Assembly (NCBI GenBank): GCA_015523295.1
Contig: WAKQ01000014.1
Location: forward strand, 16,477 to 80,476
Direction of reading: 5' to 3'
DNA: 64,000 bases
Source: Desulfurococcales archaeon
Lineage (GTDB): Archaea > Thermoproteota > Thermoprotei_A > Sulfolobales > NBVN01
Part shown: positions 47,720 through 57,374 of the stretch, in pieces
How the letters are laid out: each line of letters begins with the position of its first letter
How positions within the stretch are numbered: position 1 is the first letter of the stretch
Translations under genes and position numbers: made by a program
Notes under the pieces: model-generated
What the model was told of the DNA's origin: nothing
Database searches by the model: none
What the model saw: only the letters and a program-made list of their open reading frames with translations

Positions 47720-48583
47720 TTGATGCCCTTAAACTCAAAGGTAATTGCCTTTATTCCAGGAAACCATTATATACCTCTAACCCTTTCAGGAACATATTGT
47801 GAACTGAACTGCCCATATTGTAGAGGGATTTACCTTAAAGGAATGACCGATGTGTCAACTCCTGAACTTCTTAGAAAGATCTTAAAAATTCAATATGAGA
47901 GGGGTGTTAGGGGGTTCCTACTCAGTGGGGGCTTCAACCGTGAAGGGTACCTGATTATCAGTGAGGAACAACTTAAAACCGTGGCGGAATTTAAAAAAGA
48001 ACATAGTGATACAGTTATATCAATACACCTCGGCCTAGCACCAAAGAAGTTAGTTGAAAGTGTTTGGTCATCAAATATTGACTACGTGGATTATGAAGTA
48101 CCTCCAAGTAACAGGTATTTACGTGTAATGAAGAACCTCCCATCAAAGAATGTTGATGACTACATAGAGCTTCTTGATTTCATGCTCGGGTTGGATAGAA
48201 GTTTCTCTGTGCCTCATATGGTTGTGGACTCAATAACATCCACTCAAGAAGAGGAGATGAGGGTCATGAATCTAATAGCGGGGCTCAAACCAACACAGTT
48301 CACAGTATTGGTTGAGATCAGAGGGAATGCCTTACCTAATAGATATGAAAGAGTGCGCAATACCTTGAAAGAAGCTAGGAAGTTGTTCCAGAAGGTGTCC
48401 TTGGGTTGTATGAGGTCACCAGGATTTAAGATATATGACAGGGAGTGGATCCTTGAGGGTCTTATAGATAGAATAGCCGTTCCAAGACCTGCTCTGATCA
48501 AGGAATTAAAGCTGCCTCTCGTATACGCATGTTGCGGCGTACCCGATGATAAGTTGAGTCTTTTCCCACTTCAAAACTTTTAG
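47720..48583 (+). CDS. Radical SAM protein, biotin-synthase-like; candidate archaeal lipoyl synthase subunit (LipS1/LipS2 type)
   Basis: 'GTYCELNCPYCRGIYLKGM' (CX3CX2C), 'RGFLLSGGFNREGYL', 'VRPALIKELKLPLVYACCG'-like C-terminal CC; located beside lplB/lplA and a second radical SAM gene. Confidence 0.6.
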   Translation: MMPLNSKVIAFIPGNHYIPLTLSGTYCELNCPYCRGIYLKGMTDVSTPELLRKILKIQYERGVRGFLLSGGFNREGYLIISEEQLKTVAEFKKEHSDTVISIHLGLAPKKLVESVWSSNIDYVDYEVPPSNRYLRVMKNLPSKNVDDYIELLDFMLGLDRSFSVPHMVVDSITSTQEEEMRVMNLIAGLKPTQFTVLVEIRGNALPNRYERVRNTLKEARKLFQKVSLGCMRSPGFKIYDREWILEGLIDRIAVPRPALIKELKLPLVYACCGVPDDKLSLFPLQNF

Positions 48584-49257
48584 CCATGCATGCAGATCAT
48601 ATTGATGCTATCGGTCAACTCGCCTAATTTGCTGATCATTATTAAGCTGGGCAGATTTAGAAGGACGTCATCCCTCCTGAGCAATACAGGATAACCAACT
48701 GTTTTGAAGGCATCTAAATCCCATTCACTGTCTCCCACATACATGAACTTCTTAAGAGGAATACCCGTTAACGAGGACAGCTTTCTTAGGATCTCCCCTT
48801 TCCTTAACGGGTTAACTATTTCGATGCCTCCTGGAAGGAGATATCCATTTTCATCGAAAAGAAGCTTATTTGCGTAAACGTAATCTATGCCAAGTATTTC
48901 CCCTATATGATTTGCTAGTATGTCTATCCCGCCGCTAACTATAGCGGTTTTAAGTCCAAGGGATTTTATATATGTGACCACCTTGAAGGCATCTTCATCA
49001 ATTTCAAGGCTAAGAAGGACTCTCTCTATTTCATCCTTCTTCACTTTCCCTCCAGCAGCCTTCAAAATTGCTTCAGTATCCAGCTTCATCCATTCTTTGT
49101 AATCAATGTCGCCTTTCCGGAACCTTTCCGCATTTCTATATTCGTCTACTATTGAGATGGAACCGAAATGAATGTGGAGTGCTCTCCATGAAGACCTACA
49201 TTTAGTTAGCACTCCATCCATGTCGAAAGCTATCATTCTCAATGCCTTGCACAACAT
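48580..49257 (-). CDS. HAD-superfamily phosphatase (phosphoserine phosphatase-like)
   Basis: 'MIAFDMDGVLTKCRSSWRAL' (DXDG), 'KTAIVSGGIDILANHIGEILGIDYVYANKLLFDENGYL', 'FMYVGDSEWDLDAFKTVGYPVLL'. Confidence 0.9.
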   Translation of the reverse strand: MLCKALRMIAFDMDGVLTKCRSSWRALHIHFGSISIVDEYRNAERFRKGDIDYKEWMKLDTEAILKAAGGKVKKDEIERVLLSLEIDEDAFKVVTYIKSLGLKTAIVSGGIDILANHIGEILGIDYVYANKLLFDENGYLLPGGIEIVNPLRKGEILRKLSSLTGIPLKKFMYVGDSEWDLDAFKTVGYPVLLRRDDVLLNLPSLIMISKLGELTDSINMICMHG

Positions 49258-49556
49258 TTTAACGCCTCTTTAAGGGTGAGCTCGATAGCCCTAATTAACT
49301 CTTCCTCGTTATATCCTATTACCTTAGCTTCAAGAATCAAGTCACTCACAAGCTCTGTAATCTCTGATACTTTTCTAACATCCTTTCCGTTAAGGACACT
49401 GGAGATCTTGTCAATTGCTTCAGGAACTTCAGCAAAGAAGTCTCCCTCAAGAAGGAAGGAGACAACCCTGCATTCCTCGTCATCTATTGCTAACTTAATA
49501 GCTATCATCTTTGAAGATGGTTTCTTTAACCTCTTAACGAAGGACTTCAACGTCAT
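49239..49556 (-). CDS. lplB: Lipoate-protein ligase accessory domain (LplB)
   Basis: 'MIAIKLAIDDEECRVVSFLLEGDFFAEVPEAIDKISSVLNGKD' is LplB/LplA-C-like; immediately follows lplA. Confidence 0.88.
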   Translation of the reverse strand: MTLKSFVKRLKKPSSKMIAIKLAIDDEECRVVSFLLEGDFFAEVPEAIDKISSVLNGKDVRKVSEITELVSDLILEAKVIGYNEEELIRAIELTLKEALKCCARH

Positions 49557-50330
49557 TTAAGGCCTCAGCCTCCTCCACTCACTTGAGATATACTTCCACT
49601 TAAGGGAACTAGCTAGACTCAGCTCTTCCTTAGTGTACGTTCCTCTCTTCAGCTCAACATTTAGCGCCTTTCTGAACCCATCGACTAATGCCTTAAGCGC
49701 CTCACTTTTTGTAATTTTCCTACCGAGAGCAATGGATAATGTAGTAACTCTATCATATATTGTTTTAGCAGATTTCCCGGTCATCTTCTCTCTTGGGGCT
49801 TTCAAAACCGATGAAAGCATCTTAAGATCTGTAGCATACATGAAAGTACCGTGCTGAAGAACTGCACCCAGCTTCCTTGCCTGTGCATTACCAGAGAACT
49901 TCTTTCCATTAACTATACCATCATTCAGCGGTTTAAACTCGGCTGGAAGGCCTAGTAACCTAGCGGCCTCTATAACACCTCCACTAAGATAGCGAAATGA
50001 ATCAACGTAGTCTGCCGGGATCTCATCTAAGCTAGTAATTATGGAGTAGGTGATCTCGCCCTCCGAGTCATGATATACGGATCCCCCACCAGAAATTCTC
50101 CTAACTATGGGGATCTTGAAGTGCTCAGCTTGCTCAATATTAACTGAGTCAGTGAGAGACTGAAAATAACCTATGCTTATAGTAGAGGGTGTGAATACAT
50201 AAAGTCGTAAAGTGGAGGGGGATTTTCCTAGAGCTTTGAGATATAAGAGTGTTTCATCCATCGCCATATTATAGAATCCATCACCTTCATCTATAATCAA
50301 CCTGATGGTCTCCATGGGACAGCCCATCAC
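49557..50330 (-). CDS. lplA: Lipoate-protein ligase catalytic subunit (LplA)
   Basis: 'IIDEGDGFYNMAMDETLL', 'IPIVRRISGGGSVYHDSEGEITYSII', 'LNDGIVNGKKFSGNAQARKLGAVLQHGTFMY'. Likely start ATG near 50315 (METIRLII) with upstream GGTGA. Confidence 0.94.
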   Translation of the reverse strand: MMGCPMETIRLIIDEGDGFYNMAMDETLLYLKALGKSPSTLRLYVFTPSTISIGYFQSLTDSVNIEQAEHFKIPIVRRISGGGSVYHDSEGEITYSIITSLDEIPADYVDSFRYLSGGVIEAARLLGLPAEFKPLNDGIVNGKKFSGNAQARKLGAVLQHGTFMYATDLKMLSSVLKAPREKMTGKSAKTIYDRVTTLSIALGRKITKSEALKALVDGFRKALNVELKRGTYTKEELSLASSLKWKYISSEWRRLRP

Positions 50331-50361
50331 CTTTAATTGCTGACTACTAAAAACTTTTAGA

Positions 50362-51324
50362 GTGGGGCCATTGCGGATAAGAGTGTCTCTAGGTACGCTT
50401 GCGACCCTTAAAGTCGGGTATGCTAGAACAGATGCCTTACCTGGAATTGCTTATATTATGCAATATAGTGATGTGGGATGCTCAGCCCTCTGCTCTTTCT
50501 GCTCCCAATCATTTGCCTTCAATACACGGAAAGATACTCTCTCTCGTGTAATATGGCCTGAAATGGAGCTGAGTGTATTCATTGACCTGCTAAGGTCTTC
50601 AAATATTCAGAGAGTATGTCTTCAAACAATTATAAAGAAGGGTTTTATCGAGGAAGCCCATCACATTGTGAGGGCTTTATCGAGAACTGGCGCTAAGGTC
50701 TCATTATCAATAACTCCTATTCCCTCAGCAGAGCTAGTCTCTTTTAAGAAAGAGGGCGTTGATTATCTTGGTGTAGGCCTGGACTCAGCGTCAAAGCATA
50801 CCATGGAAAAAATCCTCAAGCCATATGGATGGGAACTTTATTGGACCTTCATAAGTGAAGGTGTTAAGATCTTCGGACGTAGAAAGGTGGTAACTCATCT
50901 GATAGTAGGTGTTGGAGAGTCACCTATTGATCTCCTAGATACTATAACAAGGCTTAGGGATGAGGGCTCTGAAGTCTCCCTTTTCTCTTTCACTCCGTTG
51001 AAGGGTTCATTGATGGAGAGACTTAAAAGACCGCTGATGAGATATTATAGATTTATTCAGCTCGCCACTTACTTGATCATGAAAGGTTATGAATGGAAGG
51101 AGTTTGTAACAATGCGTAAGGGAAGGCTTTATATAAGAAAAAAGTACGTAGAAAATGAAGAGGTGCTTTATTCAGCTTTAATGACTAGAGGTTGCCCAGG
51201 ATGCAATAGGCCTTTCTATAATGAATCCCCTAGGGAAGAGCCTTATAACTTCCCTAGCAAGGCAATAATCGAGGATTGGAAAACTGTACTCCGCACAGAA
51301 CTTAATGATATTTTCATAGACTAA
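50362..51324 (+). CDS. Radical SAM protein, biotin-synthase-related; candidate archaeal lipoyl synthase subunit (LipS1/LipS2 type)
   Basis: 'QYSDVGCSALCSFCSQSFAFN' (CX3CX2C), C-terminal 'RGCPGCNRPFYNESPREEPYNFP'; divergent from lplA. Start GTG 50362 or TTG 50371. Confidence 0.65.
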   Translation: MGPLRIRVSLGTLATLKVGYARTDALPGIAYIMQYSDVGCSALCSFCSQSFAFNTRKDTLSRVIWPEMELSVFIDLLRSSNIQRVCLQTIIKKGFIEEAHHIVRALSRTGAKVSLSITPIPSAELVSFKKEGVDYLGVGLDSASKHTMEKILKPYGWELYWTFISEGVKIFGRRKVVTHLIVGVGESPIDLLDTITRLRDEGSEVSLFSFTPLKGSLMERLKRPLMRYYRFIQLATYLIMKGYEWKEFVTMRKGRLYIRKKYVENEEVLYSALMTRGCPGCNRPFYNESPREEPYNFPSKAIIEDWKTVLRTELNDIFID

Positions 51325-51331
51325 ACCCGTG

Positions 51332-52210
51332 TCACTTTGTACTAGAGGATACGCGAGAGCCGTAATAGGCGTTAAGGTAATCACTAAATTTCCTAAGATA
51401 GCCCTTCAGCACAATCTCAGGGGCTTGAGAGTGTCTAACTATTGAAATGGTCCAATTAGTCAGACTCCTTGTGCTTTCCTCATCCATTGTGAAGACTTTC
51501 GAGTGAAACTCTTGCAAATACTCGCTTAACGTGCTCAAGATTTTATCCTTTTCTAGGACTAGACCAAGTTCTTTAGCTATAAAGTAGGCATAAACTAAAA
51601 GTATGATATTAGCGAAGGCCTGCAGATTTAGGATGTTGCTCAATCTACTTAGGCGCCTCTTTGTTGCCAGAGCTGTTTCTCTGAGCGTTGTCTTAATGTT
51701 TAGTCGAATTCCTGAAATGTTTCTTCGTATTATGCTGTTGACGAGATCCTGTGTGGCTTTCATAGATGGGAAGTAAGTCCTAAATTTATCCTCAACCACG
51801 CTTCTCAGGTTAGCCCCCAGCGACTCTATAATGTTCCAGTTGGGAAATCCTCCCCTTTTAAGCATTTTAAGTATTCTAAAGCCTGTTGTCAGTACCTCAG
51901 AGAAAAGAATTAAAGCTTCCTCCAACCCCTCCAGGATTTCCTTTCTTCTATCTCTAAATTCGATGTACTGCATTATATAATGGACGTATTCCATAATTCC
52001 TGTCTTGATTGAGATCATAAGGCTTCCTCCGTCATAAGTGTTTATTATGAGTTCATTCCCTTCTACGCTTACTTTGGAAACATTACTTAGGTCTAAAGTC
52101 AATGATGTCTTCCCTTCATAGCTTTTCACTACTATCCTTCCTTTTAGAATGGTGAGTTCACAGGTGAATTCACTACCTCCCCATATACAAGTACTTAGCA
52201 TGGCTGTCAC
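51332..52210 (-). CDS. Hypothetical protein: N-terminal beta-rich (PH/GRAM-like?) region followed by helices
   Basis: N-terminal beta-strand-like pattern 'CELTILKGRIVVKSYEGKTSLTLDLSNVSKVSVEGNELIINTYDGGSLMISIKTGI'; GTGA overlap with upstream gene. Confidence 0.6.
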   Translation of the reverse strand: MTAMLSTCIWGGSEFTCELTILKGRIVVKSYEGKTSLTLDLSNVSKVSVEGNELIINTYDGGSLMISIKTGIMEYVHYIMQYIEFRDRRKEILEGLEEALILFSEVLTTGFRILKMLKRGGFPNWNIIESLGANLRSVVEDKFRTYFPSMKATQDLVNSIIRRNISGIRLNIKTTLRETALATKRRLSRLSNILNLQAFANIILLVYAYFIAKELGLVLEKDKILSTLSEYLQEFHSKVFTMDEESTRSLTNWTISIVRHSQAPEIVLKGYLRKFSDYLNAYYGSRVSSSTK

Positions 52211-54378
52211 TTCCTATAAAGCATTCCTCCTTTTACGGTTACATCTTTCCGATATGTAACATAAAGTCTCAGAAACCAGAGAAGAGCGTCTTTAGTGAAG
52301 GGTAGCTCATCTATCGGGGCTCTGCCGTTACTTACTTCTAGTTTCCAGTCTAGGAAGTCGAAAACCATGGGGATTATGGATGCTCTTAACTTTATGAGAA
52401 AGGCATTGTTAACTAAAGTAAATACTCGTTTAAGAGTATCAGGAGCTATTCGGGATAGATGCATCAGCACTTCATAAGATGGTTTTTTATTCTCTATATA
52501 GGCTCTAAAGCTCCCAATTTCATCACTTAATACATTTAACCTTCTTTCTAAATCATCAACTAAACTCACAATATTGGTTATCCCCTTAATTTCATAACTG
52601 GCTAGCTCAGCCCTTACTCTACTTAAATCCATGTATGCTTTTTCAAACACTTTCAGATACTCTTCAGCAAAGACCCGGGTTTTCTCGTTGATTAGCTTTG
52701 TAGCAAGATGAATGGGCGGCATACTCTCGGGAATGTCCTTTGATACTTCTACCATATTTCTCAACTGTTTTAAGGCAAAAGATTCCTCTACTTGAATGAA
52801 ATCCTCCTCTTTTAGGAGTTCCTTGAGGAAGGCCTTTAAATCAGTCAACCTCCTGTAAGATTCACTTACCCTAATCCTGACTGACTGGAGAATCCTGCTA
52901 GAAACATTGAGTAGTTCACTTACCTGGGTTAGTGGTGATTCAGTATCCCTGCAAACATTCTCATCAACTGTGAAATCAATACCTAGAAAGTTCCTCACTT
53001 CTCTAAGCCAGGCTTTAAGTGCTTCAAACAATGCATTACAGGACTCTCTCGATATTCTTTTGAGTATCTCTATCCTCAGAGGAAGTTCACTTGCTGAACC
53101 TATATTTGATAGGAGAGCTAACTCTTTTACATCTATGAATTCGTTTCCAGAATGCATTTTAATATAAGGTGATGCTTTCCTTAAAATTTCTACAGCGCTT
53201 CTATATTCTGAGAGTATGACGTTTTCAATATCATCCAATGTATTAGAAACTATCCTGCACTTTCTTTCAATTGCCTTTAAACTGCCATAGCTTTTCTTAC
53301 CGCTCCTGAAATCCTCCATCAACTCCTTTACGTATTCCTCTAACTCCTCAATTCTGGCCTGTGACTCTATCAGTTTGGCAGTCCTTATACCTGCACTCTG
53401 CAAAAGTGAAATTGCCTTCCTTAATTCCTTAATCTTAGTCTTTACGTTTCTATGAATTTCTGCTATATTTGACCTAAGTCTAGCTTTCTCAGCAATAAGA
53501 AAGTGTAAATCTTTAACGCCTACTGCTGAAATCGGTAGAGCTATACCTAAAATTAAAGATAGCATATTATGGTAGGATATTATCTGCTTATCCGATAGGA
53601 GGGAGTAGGAGAAGATAATCACTGTGAAAATATAGACTAAAGCTGGAATTGTTGATGCTATGGAGTGTTCGAGGATTTTAGCTGGCGTCCTAGGTTCTTT
53701 AAAGTGAATACTCCCTAGGAGGGCTATTACCCCACCAATGAGGAATCCTATTATCCAGGAAATATAGTATATGAGGACCGCATAAGAATAACCTAGCGAA
53801 GTAATACTCACAAAACCCGTAACGATATGCGGAACCCTTCCTAAGTCAGTTGCCGTGTTAGCAAGGCCTACTATAGGGATTAAAGAGAAAATCGATGTAA
53901 GGATTAAGCCACCAAGCGATTTTCTGGAAATAACTAATGCTACGGAGAGAGAGGCTATTCCTGTGACTATCCTTATATCCAATCCCCATAGGCCCAGGAG
54001 AAGCGCCATCAAATAGGCTATTTGAGGAAGCAGTTCTATAGTCTTAAGCTCCTTTATAACGTTCCAAACCCCTGCAAGGACTGGGAGAAATGAAGAAGCT
54101 AGAAGGAATTCGCTTGCAATGGAAGGTTGAGGTGCGTTATAAGTGGCAACTGAATACCCCATAAGCAGGAGAATCCCATAGGATATATATGTCAGGAGGA
54201 GAGGAGCGCTTTCGCCCTTGGGAGAGTATCGGTATATTATCCCTGAACCAATAATCAGTACTGCTAATGAAGCGACAAGCGCGAGGTTAAGGGGGTTATG
54301 AAATAAGCCGAACTTAATTGCGAGAGCGATGAGCCATAGAGAGAGCATTACTGAGATAACTAGAGGGCCTTTCCTCAT
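52207..54378 (-). CDS. Large membrane protein: N-terminal polytopic TM region, C-terminal long helical/coiled-coil region
   Basis: About 290 N-terminal residues dominated by hydrophobic helices; remainder charged and helical ('HRNVKTKIKELRKAISLLQSAGIRTAKLIESQARIEELEEYVKELMEDF'). ATGA overlap with upstream gene. Confidence 0.7.
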   Translation of the reverse strand: MRKGPLVISVMLSLWLIALAIKFGLFHNPLNLALVASLAVLIIGSGIIYRYSPKGESAPLLLTYISYGILLLMGYSVATYNAPQPSIASEFLLASSFLPVLAGVWNVIKELKTIELLPQIAYLMALLLGLWGLDIRIVTGIASLSVALVISRKSLGGLILTSIFSLIPIVGLANTATDLGRVPHIVTGFVSITSLGYSYAVLIYYISWIIGFLIGGVIALLGSIHFKEPRTPAKILEHSIASTIPALVYIFTVIIFSYSLLSDKQIISYHNMLSLILGIALPISAVGVKDLHFLIAEKARLRSNIAEIHRNVKTKIKELRKAISLLQSAGIRTAKLIESQARIEELEEYVKELMEDFRSGKKSYGSLKAIERKCRIVSNTLDDIENVILSEYRSAVEILRKASPYIKMHSGNEFIDVKELALLSNIGSASELPLRIEILKRISRESCNALFEALKAWLREVRNFLGIDFTVDENVCRDTESPLTQVSELLNVSSRILQSVRIRVSESYRRLTDLKAFLKELLKEEDFIQVEESFALKQLRNMVEVSKDIPESMPPIHLATKLINEKTRVFAEEYLKVFEKAYMDLSRVRAELASYEIKGITNIVSLVDDLERRLNVLSDEIGSFRAYIENKKPSYEVLMHLSRIAPDTLKRVFTLVNNAFLIKLRASIIPMVFDFLDWKLEVSNGRAPIDELPFTKDALLWFLRLYVTYRKDVTVKGGMLYRK

Positions 54379-55421
54379 TTTCTAAAACCCCCTAGCCTTT
54401 GAAGAAATTCTTCGAAACCACGTAAAATTCTATATTCTCGAGCGTAAACCGTTATATCATGGTAGTAATCTCTTCGGCTTAGGAAGAAAGATGCGCACTC
54501 CCTCAGTAGATCATTAATGAATGACGTATGCTCTTCTGCTATACCAATATTTAAAATATTGTCTGATGCGGCAGTTTTAGAAGCCAGGGAGATCCATCCT
54601 TCATGCTTGGAAGCCCATTCTATTTCGCTATCGGCTATAAATCTTTGAGGCCCTTCTATAATTAGAAATGCCTTTCTTGCTTGGAAGTGAGTTCCCCAGT
54701 TTATGAATTTAGCGAACTCGATAAAGCCGGCTAAGTCTCTGAAAATATCCGGAGACCTTGTTGAGAAACATGTAAGCTGAAGCAATCTAGACTTTCTATC
54801 ATGTTCTCCACCAAAATCCAACGCCTTGGGAACATTTGACATGCACCATTTACGGAGAGAATGGATTTCATGACTAGAGAGGTAGTTTTCTAGCCTGTTT
54901 AGAGGGATCAAGTAAATGACATCAACTAACCCCTCCGTCAGTAATGCAGCTATGAAAGATAAAACGTCGAGTTTTTTATCGGGCTTCCATAAAGGATCAA
55001 CCTCTATAACGGCGTGAACAAAGGCTTCCCTATTCACTTCTCTTAAGTCCTTTAAGCTATAGTATATGAGTGCTTCTCCTACTGTTAAAGGTGGAAGGGC
55101 TATTAAAATATGTTTAAGGTCCGAAATCATCAAAGACTCCATCTTTCTAAGTGAATCGCTAAGCTTTTCAGGAGTTATTGATACCCAAAAATCATTTTTA
55201 ATTTCAGGAACCTGAATATGATAAGTGTCTGTGTCTGTACTAGGTTCCTGAGTGTCGCTATTTAGAATGAGGGAAGCAGCTCTCTTTCCTGTTGGCTTCG
55301 GTAAAAGGTGTGATTTTTCTTGGGATGTTATCGTCAAGGTTTCATAGTCAACCAGTTCTATATTCTCTATTAGCCTATCTATGTAGTCGGAAACTACACT
55401 AATCTCCACGCTCATGCCCAT
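54375..55421 (-). CDS. Candidate degenerate FtsZ/tubulin-superfamily protein lacking GTP-binding loops (hypothesis)
   Basis: 'FVHAVIEVDPLWKPDKKLDVLSFIAALLTEGLVDVIYLIPLNRL' parallels FtsZ 'LTVAVVT.PF..EG......A...L......DTL(I/V)VIPN(D/E)(R/K)L'; 'ARKAFLIIEGPQRFIADSEIEWASKHE' parallels the C-domain 'GALI...GP.DLTL.E'; 'ASDNILNIGIAEE' parallels 'PNA.IIWGA.IDE'. No GGGTGTG loop. Confidence 0.35.
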   Translation of the reverse strand: MGMSVEISVVSDYIDRLIENIELVDYETLTITSQEKSHLLPKPTGKRAASLILNSDTQEPSTDTDTYHIQVPEIKNDFWVSITPEKLSDSLRKMESLMISDLKHILIALPPLTVGEALIYYSLKDLREVNREAFVHAVIEVDPLWKPDKKLDVLSFIAALLTEGLVDVIYLIPLNRLENYLSSHEIHSLRKWCMSNVPKALDFGGEHDRKSRLLQLTCFSTRSPDIFRDLAGFIEFAKFINWGTHFQARKAFLIIEGPQRFIADSEIEWASKHEGWISLASKTAASDNILNIGIAEEHTSFINDLLRECASFFLSRRDYYHDITVYAREYRILRGFEEFLQRLGGFRK

Positions 55422-55476
55422 ATTAAATTGCAGATGATATTATTAAAGGTCTCAACTATGGTGCGGACTACTTAAG

Positions 55477-55965
55477 CTACTCAATCATCCCAACGTCAGA
55501 ACTGCCCTGTCTTAATCCCTTCCCCGCAAATTTCTGGAGACCCTCTCCTCCCTTTAGGAGGAGCACCGCAAGGTTTTTAGCATGTTTAGCTGCCCTGTCT
55601 TTAGCTATTTTGGCAAGTTCGTCAGGATTTTCGCTTTCATCCTCATGTACCGTTACATCAAGTACATGTTTGTTAGTTAGGAGCTGAACTAATTGAAGGG
55701 ACATTGATGCAACCCCGTATGAAATCTTATCCGTCACCGTCTTTCCAACCCATGCTAATGTGATGACACCATCACATCCTTCCTCCTCAATCAGTTTTTT
55801 AGCGGCTACTGGGACATCCTTGATTCCTGGCACGGTATATCTAACTATCCTCACGTTAGGTAACTCTCTAGTTAAGACTTCCTGAGCTATCATTCCCATA
55901 TCAACTCTCGAGAAGGTTGTATCCACTATCCCGACCTTAAGCATCTTGACCTCCAGAAATGACAT
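55477..55965 (-). CDS. ribC: Archaeal-type riboflavin synthase
   Basis: 'VGIVDTTFSRVDMGMIAQEVL', 'RYTVPGIKDVPVAAKKLIEEEGCDGVITLAWVGKTVTDKISYGVASMSLQLVQLLT'. Confidence 0.92.
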   Translation of the reverse strand: MSFLEVKMLKVGIVDTTFSRVDMGMIAQEVLTRELPNVRIVRYTVPGIKDVPVAAKKLIEEEGCDGVITLAWVGKTVTDKISYGVASMSLQLVQLLTNKHVLDVTVHEDESENPDELAKIAKDRAAKHAKNLAVLLLKGGEGLQKFAGKGLRQGSSDVGMIE

Positions 55966-56105
55966 GCTACGGGTAGATTAAAACCCTATAGTGCCTTAAT
56001 CTCTAAATATAGCTATATAAGAATAAAATAATAAGAGAATAAGAAAAAAGCTATACAAAAACTTTATTTACACTATTTTTGTATGGTTACATTTTTGAAT
56101 TGCCT

Positions 56106-57374
56106 TTAGATCCATCCTCTTAATTTCATAGCGTTATAGACTCTCTCGACGGCCAGTACGAAGGCGGCGTCCCTCATGGTCACGAGTTTGTCTGGGTGCT
56201 GAGCCTTTAGCTTCTCCCATCTATCAGCTGTTCTATGGAAGTTGTTCCTCATGATCTTTGCGAGTTTCTCTCTTGTCTCTTCCTCATCCCAGAAGTAGTA
56301 TTGTAGATCCTCAACCCATTCTAAGTAGGACATTACCACACCTCCAGCATTAGCTAGGATGTCAGGCACAGCGGCAACGAAGTCTTTCCTGCTATATAAC
56401 TTCTTCTCAGCTTCAGGAGTTGTAGGCCCGTTAGCTGGCTCAACTATAAGCTTAGCCTTCACTTTATCTGCATTCTCTGCTGTAATGACATTCTCAATGG
56501 CTGAGGGAAGTAGGATGTCAGCTTCAACGAAGAGCGGTGCCATAGAGTCGTTGATCTTCTGGCCTTTGGGGTAGTTTATGACCTTCCTGGTTTCATTCTT
56601 CACTTTCATAGCAAGTTCTACATCGATTCCCTCGGGGTCATATACAGTGCCAGAGGTATCGCTGATTGCTACTACCTTGGCGCCCCATTTAGTTGCCCAG
56701 TAAGCTGCCCACTGCCCAGCATTTCCAAATCCATGGATCGAGATGGTCTTACCTTCAAAGCCGCCGAGCCATTTCTCAGCAGCTTCCTTAGCAACTACGA
56801 TTGCACCAAAGCCGGTTGAGTACATCCTCACGGGATTGCCCCAGAGCTCAGGAGGCTTGGCTGTGAAAGCACCTGGGACATTGTAACCTTTAAGCTTGCT
56901 TATCTCGTCAACCATCCAAGCCATTATTTGCGGGTTGGTGTTGACGTCAGGGGCAGGTATATCCTTCTCGGGACCGATTATCGGAGCTATAGCTCTTGCG
57001 TAACCCCTGCTCAGTTGCTCGAGCTCCTTCATGCTAAGCTTTTTCGGATCCACCCTAACAGCTCCTTTGCCTCCGCCGTAAGGGATGCCCGCCAATGAAT
57101 TCTTCAAAGTCATTCCAGTAGCTAGAGCTATGTCTGTTTCCAAGGTTACTTCAGGATGGAATCTTATGCCTCCCTTATAGGGCCCTAATGCATTATTGTG
57201 CTGGACCCTGTAGCCCTCGAAAATCATGAGTTTGCCGTTGTCCATACGCACGGGTATCTTAACTGTTAATATTCTATCGGGTTTGCTAAGGTACTCATAT
57301 ACTTCCTCAGGTAAGCCAGCTAGATTCACTGACTCTTTCAAAACACCTAGTAGCCATTCTAGATATGATGGCAT
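56106..57374 (-). CDS. gdhA: Glutamate dehydrogenase
   Basis: '[70 protein letters not shown]', '[32 protein letters not shown]'. Confidence 0.98.
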   Translation of the reverse strand: MPSYLEWLLGVLKESVNLAGLPEEVYEYLSKPDRILTVKIPVRMDNGKLMIFEGYRVQHNNALGPYKGGIRFHPEVTLETDIALATGMTLKNSLAGIPYGGGKGAVRVDPKKLSMKELEQLSRGYARAIAPIIGPEKDIPAPDVNTNPQIMAWMVDEISKLKGYNVPGAFTAKPPELWGNPVRMYSTGFGAIVVAKEAAEKWLGGFEGKTISIHGFGNAGQWAAYWATKWGAKVVAISDTSGTVYDPEGIDVELAMKVKNETRKVINYPKGQKINDSMAPLFVEADILLPSAIENVITAENADKVKAKLIVEPANGPTTPEAEKKLYSRKDFVAAVPDILANAGGVVMSYLEWVEDLQYYFWDEEETREKLAKIMRNNFHRTADRWEKLKAQHPDKLVTMRDAAFVLAVERVYNAMKLRGWI

